Shown: positions 1 through 32,993 of the stretch, piece after piece
How the letters are laid out: each line of letters opens with the position of its first letter
Position numbering within the stretch: the first letter of the stretch is position 1
NCBI GenBank assembly: GCA_964020155.1
Contig: OZ026554.1
Span: 1,665,747-1,729,746 of the forward strand
Origin: Chondrilla cf. caribensis
Lineage: Eukaryota; Porifera; Demospongiae; Chondrillida; Chondrillidae
DNA length: 64,000 nucleotides
Reading direction: 5' to 3'
Notes under the pieces: generated by a model
What the model was told of the DNA's origin: nothing
Database searches by the model: none
The model's input: the letters and a program-made list of their open reading frames with translations, nothing else
Position numbers and translations under genes: made by a program

Positions 1-2
1 GA

Positions 3-3000
3 AGGAGAGGGCGAGGTGGTCACTTATCAGGTGAACAGTCTTACCACAAGCACAGGCAGTCCTACAGCGATGGTTGGAGGAGAGAGAAGATGGATGAACT
101 TTCCATACAACTACCAAATGACATTGTGGATCATCTGTATGAGAATCAGAACAAACTGAAGGCCTATGTAGGCAAGTGGCAGGTCAGGCACCCCAAGGAA
201 CTTGCCAGCTTAACACACGTTCTCGACAAGACCACTAGAAGTGATAAACAAGAGCTATCAACCATTGTCCTAGCAATATTTTTTGATGCCGACAATAGTG
301 TGTCTTTCTGGAGTCATATTATGGCATTAGTAAAAAAGATGCCAATGGAACAAAGCGTGGAGTATAGTAAGAAGAACAGGGAAGTGCTCAAGCGATTGTG
401 CAACATCTTCACTTGCGTACTAGAGAGAATCCCACAGACGTGTGCTCTTTCGTTGCCTGTCAATGATCTTGCATTCGCAATTAGGATGATGTCGAAAAAT
501 GATAACAATGAGTACAAGAATTTGAAAACTCAAATAGAGAAACTGAAAGAATTTCATGAGAAGGTGACGTCAGAGTTCATGCAGTCAAGCTACAATGATA
601 GACAACAACAACAGACATCAAGCCACGCATCAAGAAATGCCCATCAAGATCTGGAGAATGAGCGACCCATGCCATTTGGAGACTTCAGACAAGTGGTTAT
701 ACTCCCGTCAGTGGAAGAAATTGAACGTGATCAAGGACTTTTACTGAAAAATCGCCAAGTAAGATCCAATCGCATTCATGGAAGGTACATCGATTGGAAC
801 CATTACTTTGATGTTCATTTTCGTCTGCTTCGTGAGGATTTTGTTCACCCTCTCCGAGAAGGGCTTTCCCTATATCTGGAGGGACAGACGAAACGGAACA
901 CAGATGTTCGCGTGTACACTGGTGTGCGTGTTCTGGAGCCAGTGTGCCTCTTCAGTGATATCGGATTCCAGGTGAAATTTGATGTTTCCAGACTTCGTCG
1001 AGTCAACTGGGACCACTCCAAGAGACTCATCTTTGGATCTCTTCTTTGTCTCTCTTCGGACAACTTCAAACATATCCATTTTGCCACAGTTGTACAGCGT
1101 TCCTCCAATCAGCTCACCAAAGGTATTGTTACCATAAAATTTGAAGACAACACAGATGGATTTCGTTTGGATACGTCCACGGATTTCACCATGATAGAGT
1201 CGTCTGCTTACTTTGAAGCATATCGTCATGTGCTCAAGCGACTACAGGTCATCAACACAGACTTTATGCCCTTCAAAGAGTACCTTGTGGAATGTAAAAC
1301 AGACAAGGTTGTCCCTCCCCTCTACCTCCAGACATCCCGTGACCGAAGTTTTGACCTTCACGATGTACTTGGTATTTCTCGAACCTCGATCACAGGGAGA
1401 TACGTGGATGTACTAGACAAGCGCTCGTGGCCTGCTAGTGATGTGACATGCTTCGATTCTTCGCAACTCACAGCAATGCAGATGGCTCTGACCCAGTCCG
1501 TCTCTGTCATCCAGGGACCTCCTGGTACTGGGAAGACATACGTTGGAGTGAGGATTGTTGAGGCTCTTCTCAACAACAAAGAAAAGTGGAGGAAGGGAGT
1601 GGAAAATCCCATTCTGGTGGTCTGTTACACGAATCACGCCCTTGACCAGTTTCTGGAATACATTAATAGTCTCCAGAGCCAGCCAATGATTGTCAGGATT
1701 GGAGGCCGAGCAAGAAGTGAGGAGATGAAAGCATGTTCTTTGAGAAACTTTGTTCAAGAAAGAAAGACTGCACGTGCCATTCCACATGAAATCTTCAAGC
1801 ATATGCAAAGTACCAGACGAGAACTTTTCTTAATGAAGACACACTTGGAGAAGAGAACCCTGAGTGTCTCAAACCAAGAAGATAAGCTTCTATCACTTGA
1901 AGAGCTTAAACCTTGCATCGATTACAACTATGTGCACCAGTTGGAGAACCACATGTTGCAGTGGAGTGAACGAGACGCTGGAAAGGAGTTGGAAGTGTGG
2001 CTGGAATTGTGGTTCCCTACACCAGTGAATCCACCAGAGCCCCCCGATGAAGATCAGCTTGCTCGGGAACTGGAATCTTTGAATGTAGGTGACGTCAACA
2101 CTCATACAATTGAAGACAATGAGAATGAGGAAGACGAGGACGAGGAAGAAGAGGAAGGTGTTGAAGTTGATGAAGAAGCTCGTCTCGCACAGGACCAGCG
2201 TATGATGGAAGGTGAAGAGCTGTTTTTGGAAAATGGTCTGCAAACTCCTGAAGAAAAGCCAAAGGCTTTGCCCAAAGTACCAGTGAGGAAACCAGGAAAG
2301 TTTGAATGGCAAATCAAGCAGCTAAGTGCCAACAACAAGAAGAAACAGATCACCAAAGGTCTTAGTGAAGCAGCAATGTCTCCGCAAAGAGCAAGGCGGG
2401 TAGTAGATATTTTTGCCTTGTCAAAAAAAGAGAAATGGCAGCTTTACCAGTATTGGGCTCAGGAGTTTATTCGTCAGCGGAAGTCCGAAGCTCAACTTTT
2501 CGCAGCACGTTATCAAGAGCTAGGTGATCAGTACACCAGAATACAGCAAGAAGTGGACCTCTCGGTCCTCAATTCAGCAGATATTATCGGGATGACCACC
2601 ACTGGAGCAGCTAAACACAGTTACATTTTGGAGAAACTTGTTCCAAAGATTGTCGTGATTGAGGAGGCAGCCGAGGTGTTGGAATCGCACATTGTATCTT
2701 GTCTGTCCTCTGGAGCTCAGCAATTGATACTGATTGGAGACCACAAGCAGCTCAGGCCAAAACCAACAACATTCGAACTGGTTCATCACTGCCACATGGA
2801 TGTCTCTCTGTTTGAACGTTTGGCTGATAACAACTATCCTCGTGCCACTCTGGAAATACAACATCGCATGCATCCTGAAATCCGTAAACTGGTTCATCCG
2901 CACATCTACGAAAGATTGCTTGATCACGACACTGTGATGCTGTATCCACCAATCTGTGGGGTGGGAAAGAGGCTCTTTTTCATCAGTCACAACTGTCATG

Positions 3001-5486
3001 AGGACCCGAATGATGACCAAGACCTACTGAGTCACTCGAACCAGTTTGAAGTTGACTACATAGTCGGTCTGTGTCACTATCTTCTGAAGCAGGGATACAA
3101 GCCTGAGCAGATCACCATACTCACCATGTACAAGGGACAGCTCCTTAAGCTGAAGAAGAAGATGCCAAAAACTGTGTTCGGTGGAGTGCGGGTGGCTGCT
3201 GTTGATGATTTCCAAGGGGAAGAGAACGACATTATCCTTCTCTCACTGGTCAGGAGCAATTCAAGTGGAAACATCGGATTCCTGAAGGACAACAATCGTG
3301 TTTGTGTGGCTTTGTCTCGAGCCAAGTTGGGACTGTACGTCATTGGGAACTTTGAGATGCTGCGTACGAAGGACGGCACAATTTGGCAGGACATTATCAG
3401 TGATGTAGACAAGCGCCATTTCCTGGGACAAGCCTTACCTCTGTATTGCTGCAACCATCCTGAAAACAGAACATTGATATTTTCAGCTTCAGACTTTGCC
3501 AGAGTTCCGGAGGGTGGCTGTTCGAAGCCCTGTGGTGTGAGACTCACCTGCGGGCATTCCTGTAAACGCACGTGTCATATTCTAGACCGAGAACACAAGT
3601 TCAGCAAGTGCCCTAGTGACTGCCAGAAGACACTTCCCTGTGGACATGAATGTAGACGGAGATGCTACGAGTGTGTTCAAGGATGCCAACCCTGCAGTGT
3701 GCCTGTGGTGAAGCAACTACCCTGTGGCCACATACTGAACATGTTGTGTGGGAAGAGCACACTGAATGCCAGGTGTGAGCAACCTTGTAAGAAGGTCTTG
3801 CCGTGCGGTCATCCCTGTCAGAGTCTGTGTCATGAGCCCTGTCCCGTCAAGTGTCCAACGAAAGTAAGGAAACAACTTTCCTGTGGCCATGTGCGTTACC
3901 TTCACTGCTCGGTTGAACCGCGAGATGCAAAGTGTTTGGAGCCGTGTAACAAGCAACTAGAGTGTGGTCATCAGTGTAAGGGGACATGTTCAGGCTGTGT
4001 ACAGGGTCGTCTACATCAGCCCTGCACTGAACCATGTGGTAGAACCCTGCCGTGTGGACACATTTGCAAATTCCCATGTACTAAGGAGTGTCCCCCATGT
4101 GAGGAGAAATGTAACAACTACTGTAACCACAGCCGGTGTCCAAAAAGGTGCAAAGAGCCTTGCCCGCCGTGTGCAGAGGCGTGTCAGTGGGTGTGTCACC
4201 ACCACAGTTGCTCGAAGAGATGTGGTGAACAATGCAATCGACAGCGATGTAACCAACCCTGTACAAAGAAACTCAAATGCAAGCACCCCTGCATTGGACT
4301 GTGTGGTGAGGAATGTCCCAAACTGTGTCGAATCTGCGACAGGGCAAAAGTAACGGAAATTTTCTTTGGAACTGAAGATGAACCAGATGCAAGATTTATC
4401 CAGCTAAAGGACTGTAATCACTTCTTTGAAGTGAGTGGTCTTGATCATTGGATGGATCAAGAGTCGTTTGAAGACAGGAGCAAGGCCCGTGACATACAGT
4501 TCAAGCAATGCCCAAAGTGTAAAGTTCCTATTCGTCGCAGTCTGAGATATGGCAACATCATTAAACGAACTCTCGCTGACATGGAGAGAGTGAAAGCAGC
4601 CATATTTAGAGGTGCAGCTGCTAACCCTGTGGACCTCACTGCTCTCGTGAGAGACATGCGAACCCTCAGAAGTAAATTGCGTGCCAACAGGCATTATTCA
4701 ATAATGTCGTCCAACTTGGAAGCTGTCAAACTGGAAATGCAGAACGGCCATTCCCTGTCCCACCACGAGAGGTGCGCGTATCAAACCAAATGCAGTGTCA
4801 TTAGCACTTTAGGTGGTCTTGTTGAGAAGATCGGTACCGAGAAGAGCACTACAGTCTTTGTTATTAATGCTGCTCCCCTGAAGTGTGAAGAACTCTTGGA
4901 GGAGATGAAATCATTGTTGGAGTATGTCTATAAGCAGAAATACTTCTCCAATCAGCAGGCTGGTGACATTGAAACAGAGCTGAAAAGACTCTCTCTTCTG
5001 GTCTCCTGGTGTGAGATTGCCCGTAAGGACCAGCTTGGTCAGGCAAGGCAGCTTACCGGTGACAACAAGAATCAACTTGTGAGACTGCTTCAGTATTTTA
5101 GACTGGCTGGTTTGGGACAGAAAGCACCAAAGCTGTCAGAAGAGTACTACACAAGGAGCAAAGAAGCTCTGGACTCGATGAAGAAAAAGTGGGGCTGTAT
5201 GGGTATCTCTAAAGATGAACGTATTATGATCGTGAAGGCAATGGGACTTTCCCAGGGTCACTGGTTCAAGTGTCCCAATGGCCACATCTATTGCATTACT
5301 GAGTGCGGGGGAGCGACTGAGGAGAGCGTGTGTCCCGAGTGCAAGTCCAGGATTGGTGGAACTGGACACAAACTGCGCAGCGATAATCGTGTTGCTACAG
5401 AGATGGATGGAGCGCGTCACCCGGCATTTTCTGAAGAAGCTAATCGTGTATATTTACAGCAGTTGAACCTGCGTTTTGGTAACTAA
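3..5486 (+). CDS. ZNFX1: ZNFX1-like SF1 helicase with NFX1-type and RZ-type zinc fingers (5'-partial)
   Basis: Family role (known): ZNFX1 is a UPF1-like RNA helicase linked to antiviral RNA sensing and small-RNA inheritance. Residues are counted from the ATG at 90 (1798 codons). Seen: Walker A GPPGTGKT at 476-483, Walker B region VIEEAAE near 856-862, GDHKQLRP at 883, a motif V/VI region VDDFQGEEND...VALSRAK at about 1038-1077, an acidic tract near 675-700, a Cys/His cluster of NFX1 fingers at about 1140-1420, and a C-terminal RZ-type finger (GHWFKCPNGH...CPEC) at about 1723-1750. Domain order matches ZNFX1 (human about 1900 aa). The frame stays open upstream of 90 to the window edge and encodes an R/G-rich stretch (RRGRGG...), so the true N-terminus probably lies outside. 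There is no intron in 5.4 kb, unlike most neighbours. Confidence 0.93.
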   Translation, partial: RRGRGGHLSGEQSYHKHRQSYSDGWRREKMDELSIQLPNDIVDHLYENQNKLKAYVGKWQVRHPKELASLTHVLDKTTRSDKQELSTIVLAIFFDADNSVSFWSHIMALVKKMPMEQSVEYSKKNREVLKRLCNIFTCVLERIPQTCALSLPVNDLAFAIRMMSKNDNNEYKNLKTQIEKLKEFHEKVTSEFMQSSYNDRQQQQTSSHASRNAHQDLENERPMPFGDFRQVVILPSVEEIERDQGLLLKNRQVRSNRIHGRYIDWNHYFDVHFRLLREDFVHPLREGLSLYLEGQTKRNTDVRVYTGVRVLEPVCLFSDIGFQVKFDVSRLRRVNWDHSKRLIFGSLLCLSSDNFKHIHFATVVQRSSNQLTKGIVTIKFEDNTDGFRLDTSTDFTMIESSAYFEAYRHVLKRLQVINTDFMPFKEYLVECKTDKVVPPLYLQTSRDRSFDLHDVLGISRTSITGRYVDVLDKRSWPASDVTCFDSSQLTAMQMALTQSVSVIQGPPGTGKTYVGVRIVEALLNNKEKWRKGVENPILVVCYTNHALDQFLEYINSLQSQPMIVRIGGRARSEEMKACSLRNFVQERKTARAIPHEIFKHMQSTRRELFLMKTHLEKRTLSVSNQEDKLLSLEELKPCIDYNYVHQLENHMLQWSERDAGKELEVWLELWFPTPVNPPEPPDEDQLARELESLNVGDVNTHTIEDNENEEDEDEEEEEGVEVDEEARLAQDQRMMEGEELFLENGLQTPEEKPKALPKVPVRKPGKFEWQIKQLSANNKKKQITKGLSEAAMSPQRARRVVDIFALSKKEKWQLYQYWAQEFIRQRKSEAQLFAARYQELGDQYTRIQQEVDLSVLNSADIIGMTTTGAAKHSYILEKLVPKIVVIEEAAEVLESHIVSCLSSGAQQLILIGDHKQLRPKPTTFELVHHCHMDVSLFERLADNNYPRATLEIQHRMHPEIRKLVHPHIYERLLDHDTVMLYPPICGVGKRLFFISHNCHEDPNDDQDLLSHSNQFEVDYIVGLCHYLLKQGYKPEQITILTMYKGQLLKLKKKMPKTVFGGVRVAAVDDFQGEENDIILLSLVRSNSSGNIGFLKDNNRVCVALSRAKLGLYVIGNFEMLRTKDGTIWQDIISDVDKRHFLGQALPLYCCNHPENRTLIFSASDFARVPEGGCSKPCGVRLTCGHSCKRTCHILDREHKFSKCPSDCQKTLPCGHECRRRCYECVQGCQPCSVPVVKQLPCGHILNMLCGKSTLNARCEQPCKKVLPCGHPCQSLCHEPCPVKCPTKVRKQLSCGHVRYLHCSVEPRDAKCLEPCNKQLECGHQCKGTCSGCVQGRLHQPCTEPCGRTLPCGHICKFPCTKECPPCEEKCNNYCNHSRCPKRCKEPCPPCAEACQWVCHHHSCSKRCGEQCNRQRCNQPCTKKLKCKHPCIGLCGEECPKLCRICDRAKVTEIFFGTEDEPDARFIQLKDCNHFFEVSGLDHWMDQESFEDRSKARDIQFKQCPKCKVPIRRSLRYGNIIKRTLADMERVKAAIFRGAAANPVDLTALVRDMRTLRSKLRANRHYSIMSSNLEAVKLEMQNGHSLSHHERCAYQTKCSVISTLGGLVEKIGTEKSTTVFVINAAPLKCEELLEEMKSLLEYVYKQKYFSNQQAGDIETELKRLSLLVSWCEIARKDQLGQARQLTGDNKNQLVRLLQYFRLAGLGQKAPKLSEEYYTRSKEALDSMKKKWGCMGISKDERIMIVKAMGLSQGHWFKCPNGHIYCITECGGATEESVCPECKSRIGGTGHKLRSDNRVATEMDGARHPAFSEEANRVYLQQLNLRFGN

Positions 5487-6715
5487 TGGAGCATGTGCGC
5501 AGTACTGTCAAATTAATGTATAGGTATGTAAAGCTAATTGTACTGGTCATACTCACACACATACATAGTATTATTATAAGATATTATTATTAGTATAATC
5601 GTATTTGCTTTTAGTTTTTGTACTTTTGACATGCTACAATAGTACTTATAATTATTAGTGTTGTATTTTTCAATTTGTGCTCCACCTAAAACAAGTAATT
5701 CCATATTATAGTACTGTAATAATATTATTTGCTGTTGCTAATGTATGATATTATACTTGAATTTCAATTACCTATAGCTACTACTACAATAGGTATAATA
5801 ATTATTAGAGTATATGTACATATTATATACAGCATAATATATATAAATCATAATAATAACATATAAACCATAATAATGATATATGAATCATAATAATTAT
5901 AATAATATATGTTTACACATTTGTAACTGTGTTGGATGCTTATTTTTGTTCTAGTGAGTGTATAAAATGGTGCATCGATCTTGAAATGCATAAAGTGTTG
6001 GTGTTGTATGTTGTGCATAACATAAGAGTGTTAGTACGGATATCGATACACAAGAGGATGCTTATATAGCACTTTATTAAAATGCTATAGCTATAATCAC
6101 ACGTGTGTACTTCATCATATAGCATATTATTAATAATACACACAATCAAATTCATATAATAATAAGTATCATTATAACTTTTGTACTGGGGCAACAGGTA
6201 TATATTATAATAATATTGTTTACATGTATATACTCACTATGTATATTATTATTAGTTTATAATTATAATTTATTTTAATATTGATATCATTAATTATGTG
6301 GCACTACTTTAATTTGAAAAGATGTGTTAATATAATATTAATTATAATTACATTATATATGCTATTCTATATAATATAATTATGTCTTGCAATTGTTATA
6401 TAATTATTATATATGTGCCAGGGTACGTACACAAGAGGAAGTTTATATATATATAATATATATATAGCGCACTTATGTATAATATATTATAATTATTATA
6501 GAATGTCATAAGCAATGCGGTACGTTCATGTGCATTCATGAACCTTGTGGACATGCAGGGGAAACGTAGAATGGTGCTTAGCACTTCAGGTGTTCAACAA
6601 ACATAATATTATTATACATGTATGAACACTTATCGTTATTTAAGACAATAGAATCGTTCGCACAAAATGTACATTCTAATAAAAAATTAAGATATAATAC
6701 ATTATAAGCTACTAG
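5487..6715. other. AT-rich intergenic region
   Basis: About 1.2 kb of very AT-rich DNA with many short ATAAT/TATTA runs separates the ZNFX1 stop from the SDR stop codon on the other strand. The two genes converge here, so both 3' ends and their polyadenylation signals should lie in it. I see no coding exon or RNA gene. Confidence 0.6.
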
Positions 6716-28761
<22,046 letters not shown>

Positions 28762-28767
28762 ATTTTA

Positions 28768-28779
28768 GATCACGTGATC
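28768..28779. promoter_or_regulatory. Palindromic E-box between divergent start codons
   Basis: The 12-bp perfect palindrome gatcacgtgatc fills most of the 18 bp between the SDR ATG (28761, minus) and the sialidase-1 ATG (28780, plus). TCACGTGA is the core of E-box/CLEAR-type bHLH-Zip sites. The same tcacgtgatc occurs 21 bp before sialidase-3 (32964-32973). Function is inferred. Confidence 0.5.
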
Positions 28780-31056
28780 ATGATGGCTCCAAGGGGGGCA
28801 CTCCTAGTGATTCTTTTCTTGGTCTCGTTGGTTCAGGTTCTATGCGCACCAGAAGCAGAGTTTGACGGTTGGTTGTACGTGAACATCAAGACGGATATCT
28901 GTGTTCACAACTGTATGAGTAAACTATATCCATACACGAGCAAGCAAGATTTCTTGAAGTAGTATCAACTATTAATCTAGTCATAGATTCCATGAACCCA
29001 GCCAAAGTCTAGCTTCATGCAAGCCACGAGAGCGCCTCGATCAGATAAAGTTCTTTCAAATTTTAAAATTTACAAACAGTACTATAAATACTGTGCACGT
29101 GATGATGAAGTTGTAAGTTTTCTTCTTTCCCGCGTTCGTTAACGGTGGTACGTGTAGGAGTCCTCAATGATTGTGTTGTAACCAATGTAGCATCCGATGA
29201 ACGATTACAGCTGAAATCATACTTTGTGCATGTATTTCTATGTAGTCAATAACATAAGAACATTGCTGTCCTATTGCTTATAGTGGCTCTCTCTCCTCGT
29301 ACACAGGCAAAGTGAGATATACGTCAGACGGTCGTTACAAGGCGTACATGGTCCCTCCCTATGAAACCAACCATGCTTCCTTCCTTGAGGTCCTTCCAAC
29401 CGGGGACATCATGTTGGCCTGGTTCAGCGGGAAGAAAGAGGGTTACAACGATGTAGCCATAGTCATGTCCCGGTTGAAGAACGGATCAGACCAGTGGTCC
29501 AACGCCACTGTGGTGGCTCGGAGGGATGGCTACTCCAATCAGAACCCCGTCCTCTTCTACGACTTGAAGGGGAAGGTGTTCCATCTATATTACTCACAAA
29601 ATCCAGGTGAGATGACGAATCAATTGACACTGCATTTAGTGCATCATGTTTGCCTGTTGTTTTAGTCACGGTAGAGCTTATGTGCAGAGATCACTGCAAA
29701 GAACAGGTACCTCTTTTAAAGAGATCGGCACTTTGTACACTAAACATTGTGTAATGTATATAGTCTGGCCCCTGATGAGAGACCACCTGTCTTCAGAGAC
29801 TGTTGTTTTGTGAACCAAGGGGTGGTCCTAGACGAGAGGTTCCACTGTACAGTGAATACTCATTAATCTGCTGCAATTCATTTCGAAGAATATCGTGGAT
29901 TGACAATTTTAGTGGATCAACTGGGTATTCATTGGTATTTGTACATTATATTGGTACTGGGAAATTGTGGCAGATTAGAAGGTTTGGTGGATAATGCGTT
30001 GGCGGATAAACGAGAATTCACTGTACATGTATTATGTTTAATCCCTTTGACATAAAATGACAATACCTTTATACGTGTTGTGGCGAATTCATCCACCTCA
30101 GGCAAGAAGGCTGACATCGACATTGTGGATCCATTTCACTCATACTCCAGTACTGTATGGAGGATGAACTCCTCCACTTTTGGGTCCAACTGGTCAGCCC
30201 CAATTTTGCTGTTTGAGAAAGATGGAGCCTGGGACAGGAACCGCATGTTGACCAGACTTGATGGAAAGTGGATCATGCCAATGTACTTCTCTGGTGGGTT
30301 CCCAGTGTGCTTCACATCATTCTTACGTTACTAGTCACATGGAGCCTAGACCCTACTGGGATGAAAGAACTGCCTTCGATCATCCTACCGTATTTGACTG
30401 TTGTTGATCTATTGATCTAACTCTGCCAGACTATCACATTACATGTGCTTGTGAGTATTTTGTGTATGTTCAAGTATGACTGTCATTCAACTTCATCTCA
30501 CCACTGGTGTGGTGGCGTCTGTATATCTGCAGGTGAAAAGGAGTATTGTGCTGTCCAGATCACCCCTGATGGGAGGAACTGGACCTCGTACGAGATGAAG
30601 GATACCGGTGACTTCGACCAGCCCAGTGTTGTACGGCCTGTACCTGGTAATGCAACACTTCTCTCCTACTACAGGGATCGCAGGAGAAGGCATATTTATG
30701 TTGCGTATTCCACGGATGATGGTGAAAGTTGGAGCACACCAGAGAAAACACAGTTCCCTAACAATAATGCTGGTATACAAGCCTATACGTTAGCGAACCA
30801 GCACATTGTACTGGTGTACAACCCAACAACTCACGGCCGCCATCCTTTGCGTATTTCCCTATCTGAGGACGGCGGTAAGACCTGGCCATACTACAGAGAC
30901 CTGGAGTCAGGGAAAGGTCCAGAGTACAGCTATCCTTGTATCCTGCAGACACCAGACGAGTATATCCACGTTTCCTACACATTCAACAGAGCCACCATCA
31001 AGTACGTCAAATTCAAAGAGGATTGGATCAAAACAAAATTCTCTGAGTATTATTAG
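28780..31056 (+). CDS. Sialidase-like BNR-repeat protein 1 (secreted or lysosomal)
   Basis: Exons 28780-28867, 29307-29606, 30102-30293 and 30533-31056 give 367 aa. A signal peptide comes first (MMAPRGALLVILFLVSLVQV). The body has the pattern of exo-alpha-sialidase-type BNR propellers: NHASFLEVLP...DIMLAWFSG, GYSNQNPVLFYD, WDRNR, QPSVVRP, YYRDRR, NNNAGIQA and ILQTPDEYIHVSYTFNR. Asp-box signatures are STDDGESW and SEDGGKTW. Predicted role: removal of terminal sialic acid or a related sugar from glycoconjugates; substrate unproven and the catalytic Arg triad was not assigned. It has one more intron than its three paralogues, and that intron carries a MITE. It starts head to head with the SDR gene, 18 bp away. 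Of the ATGs at 28780 and 28783 the first is chosen. Confidence 0.85.
29690..29848. mobile_element. Possible MITE remnant abutting a second MITE
   Basis: It ends gacgagaggttccactgta, the end sequence of the 24526 element family. A poor left match (ggtacctcttttaaagaga) lies near 29705. It shares the TA dinucleotide with the element that starts at 29850. Confidence 0.35.
29850..30023. mobile_element. 174-bp MITE (pogo-type ends) in sialidase-1 intron 2
   Basis: The left end is cagtgaatactcattaatct and the right end agaattcactg. Arms of about 22 bp match with four differences, and both sides are flanked by TA. About 70 bp of its interior (ccaccaaacc...cacaatttcccagtac in reverse) matches the element at 48064-48227, so this is a family. 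Confidence 0.8.
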
Positions 31057-31420
31057 CTAACATTAATACTGTCAGTTAGATATGTCCTTTAGCCAAACAT
31101 TAGCACACATGTTGCTAATTGGCTAGTTTTGTTGTTAAGACTTTTTGGACTCTTTTTGTTGTTGTATGCCTGTACACCCTATGTCCTTGATAAGACCAGC
31201 ATGAGTGCACTACTATTATTATGTTTGTATCAATATTATATACACATTCCATTTTAGTCTGTAGTTAATATTCCACCGGAGCTGGGCGTGTATTCATGCA
31301 TTATAAGTGGACTTTGTCGATTGGAGCCTCACTTAGCGTGAGCAACGCAATTTTGTTGGATCACGCCCACCTTGCAGTTTCAGACTGGCAATAACCTCTC
31401 GCGTGAGCGTCTCCACTCCC
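31057..31420. other. Intergenic region between sialidase-1 and sialidase-2
   Basis: It should contain the 3' UTR of gene 1 and the promoter of gene 2. A GC-richer stretch with gcgtgagc repeats (31338 and 31401) precedes the gene 2 start. No TATA box is evident. Confidence 0.45.
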
Positions 31421-32851
31421 ATGGAGCAGCTCCTCAAGGTTTTCGTCATTAGTTGCGTCTGTTTCTTCACTTCAACTGGAGCCGAGGACATCGATTTTTA
31501 CCCAAAGGCTACTTTTGACGGTGAGTAACAAATTCGTGTCAACTTCTGTAGTAACATATCTGCGCTCGCCTGTAGTTGGAGCTAAATTGAGAATGTTTTC
31601 AGTGTGAGACTGCGATAATGTGGGGGTGTAGTCGACTGTATATGTCTTCTTCCTATTTGCAGGTAAAATAAGGGAAACCAGTGATGGTCGGTTCAAAGCT
31701 TACATGATTCCTCCGTTTGAGACAAACCACGCCTCTTTCTTGGAGCTCCTCCCAAACGGAGACATGTTGCTAGCTTGGTTTAGCGGTACCAAGGAAGGAA
31801 GAGATAACGTATCGATCGTCATCTCTCGTCTGAAGAACGGTACGGATCAGTGGAGCAAGGCCACTCTGGTAGCTCGCAGGGAAGGCTACTCCAACCAGAA
31901 CCCTGTGCTGTATTATGACAACAAGACCAAGATACTGCATCTCTTCCACTCACAGCAACCTGCTACTACAAAGCATCTTACGGAATATGATGCCAACGTC
32001 TGGACCCAAAACTCCACAGACATGGGAATGACTTGGTCCCCGCCGTACGATGTATTTAGTAAGAATGCATCATTTGATCGTAATCGCGTCTTCCACCGAC
32101 TCAATGGAGAATGGGCCCTACCCATGTACTATGCAGGTGAGTTATTGATCGTGATATTCATGCATAGTAATCCAATAAGCTTGCAATGCATTTTACATCT
32201 GATGTTATATTATGTTGGTTATATATTTGGTAAGTGTCACTTACTTAATAACAACTTGCAGAACCCTATTGTGGATATGAGCACTGTATGTCATGTGTGA
32301 GCCTGTGTGATTCTGCTGCTTATTGTGTAGTTAAAGACTTATCCAAGCAGTACTCTGTGTTCAAGAGCACCACTGATGGTATCCTGTGGAAGGAAACTGT
32401 GTTCAATGACAGTTTTTATCTGGTGCAGCCCAGTGTCATCAGACCCCACCCTGGCCAACCCAACCTCATTGTATTTTACAGAGACAGAAGACATCAAAAC
32501 ATCTACAAAGCCTTCTCCGCTGACGATGGGAACACCTGGACTGCTCCAGAGGCAACATCTCTGCCCAACAACAACGCCGGTATTCAGGCTCGCACCTTGA
32601 TGAACCAGCACATCGTACTGGTGTACAACCCAACACATGAAGATCGCCATCCCCTGCGAATATCTCTATCTGTTGATGGTGGTAAGACATGGCCTTACTC
32701 CAGAGACCTGGAGTCAGGACCAGGCCCAAGATATAGCTATCCGTGTATCCTGCAGACGTCAGATGAATACATTCATGTCTCATACACCTACAACAGGGAT
32801 ACTATTAAGTATGTCAAGTTCAAAGAGGATTGGATCAAGAACGCCATTTAA
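31421..32851 (+). CDS. Sialidase-like BNR-repeat protein 2
   Basis: Exons 31421-31520, 31663-32136 and 32331-32851 give 364 aa. The signal peptide is MEQLLKVFVISCVCFFTSTG. It has the same propeller motifs as gene 1, with three Asp-box-like strands: STDMGMTW, SADDGNTW and SVDGGKTW. The FDRNRVFHRLNGEWALPMYYAG block is intact. The region that is split by intron 2 in gene 1 is continuous here (QQPATTKHLTEYDANVW). Between exons 2 and 3 the intron is only 194 bp. Exons 2-3 are very close to gene 3, including long runs of identical DNA, which suggests recent duplication or conversion. Confidence 0.87.
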
Positions 32852-32993
32852 TTAAGCAGGGATTGCTTGTCAGTTACCGTAGCTTTTAGCACTCAACGTT
32901 CTTCATAATGTCATAGTAGAGTCCGAGTCATCAAACATTCACGCAGTTTTGCCGCGTCACATGTCACGTGATCAAGGCGTGTCTCGTCCAACA

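Noticed and set aside
3717..4353. Cys- or Thr-rich ORFs overlapping the ZNFX1 zinc-finger region
   Set aside because: Other-frame shadows of a strongly supported coding exon.
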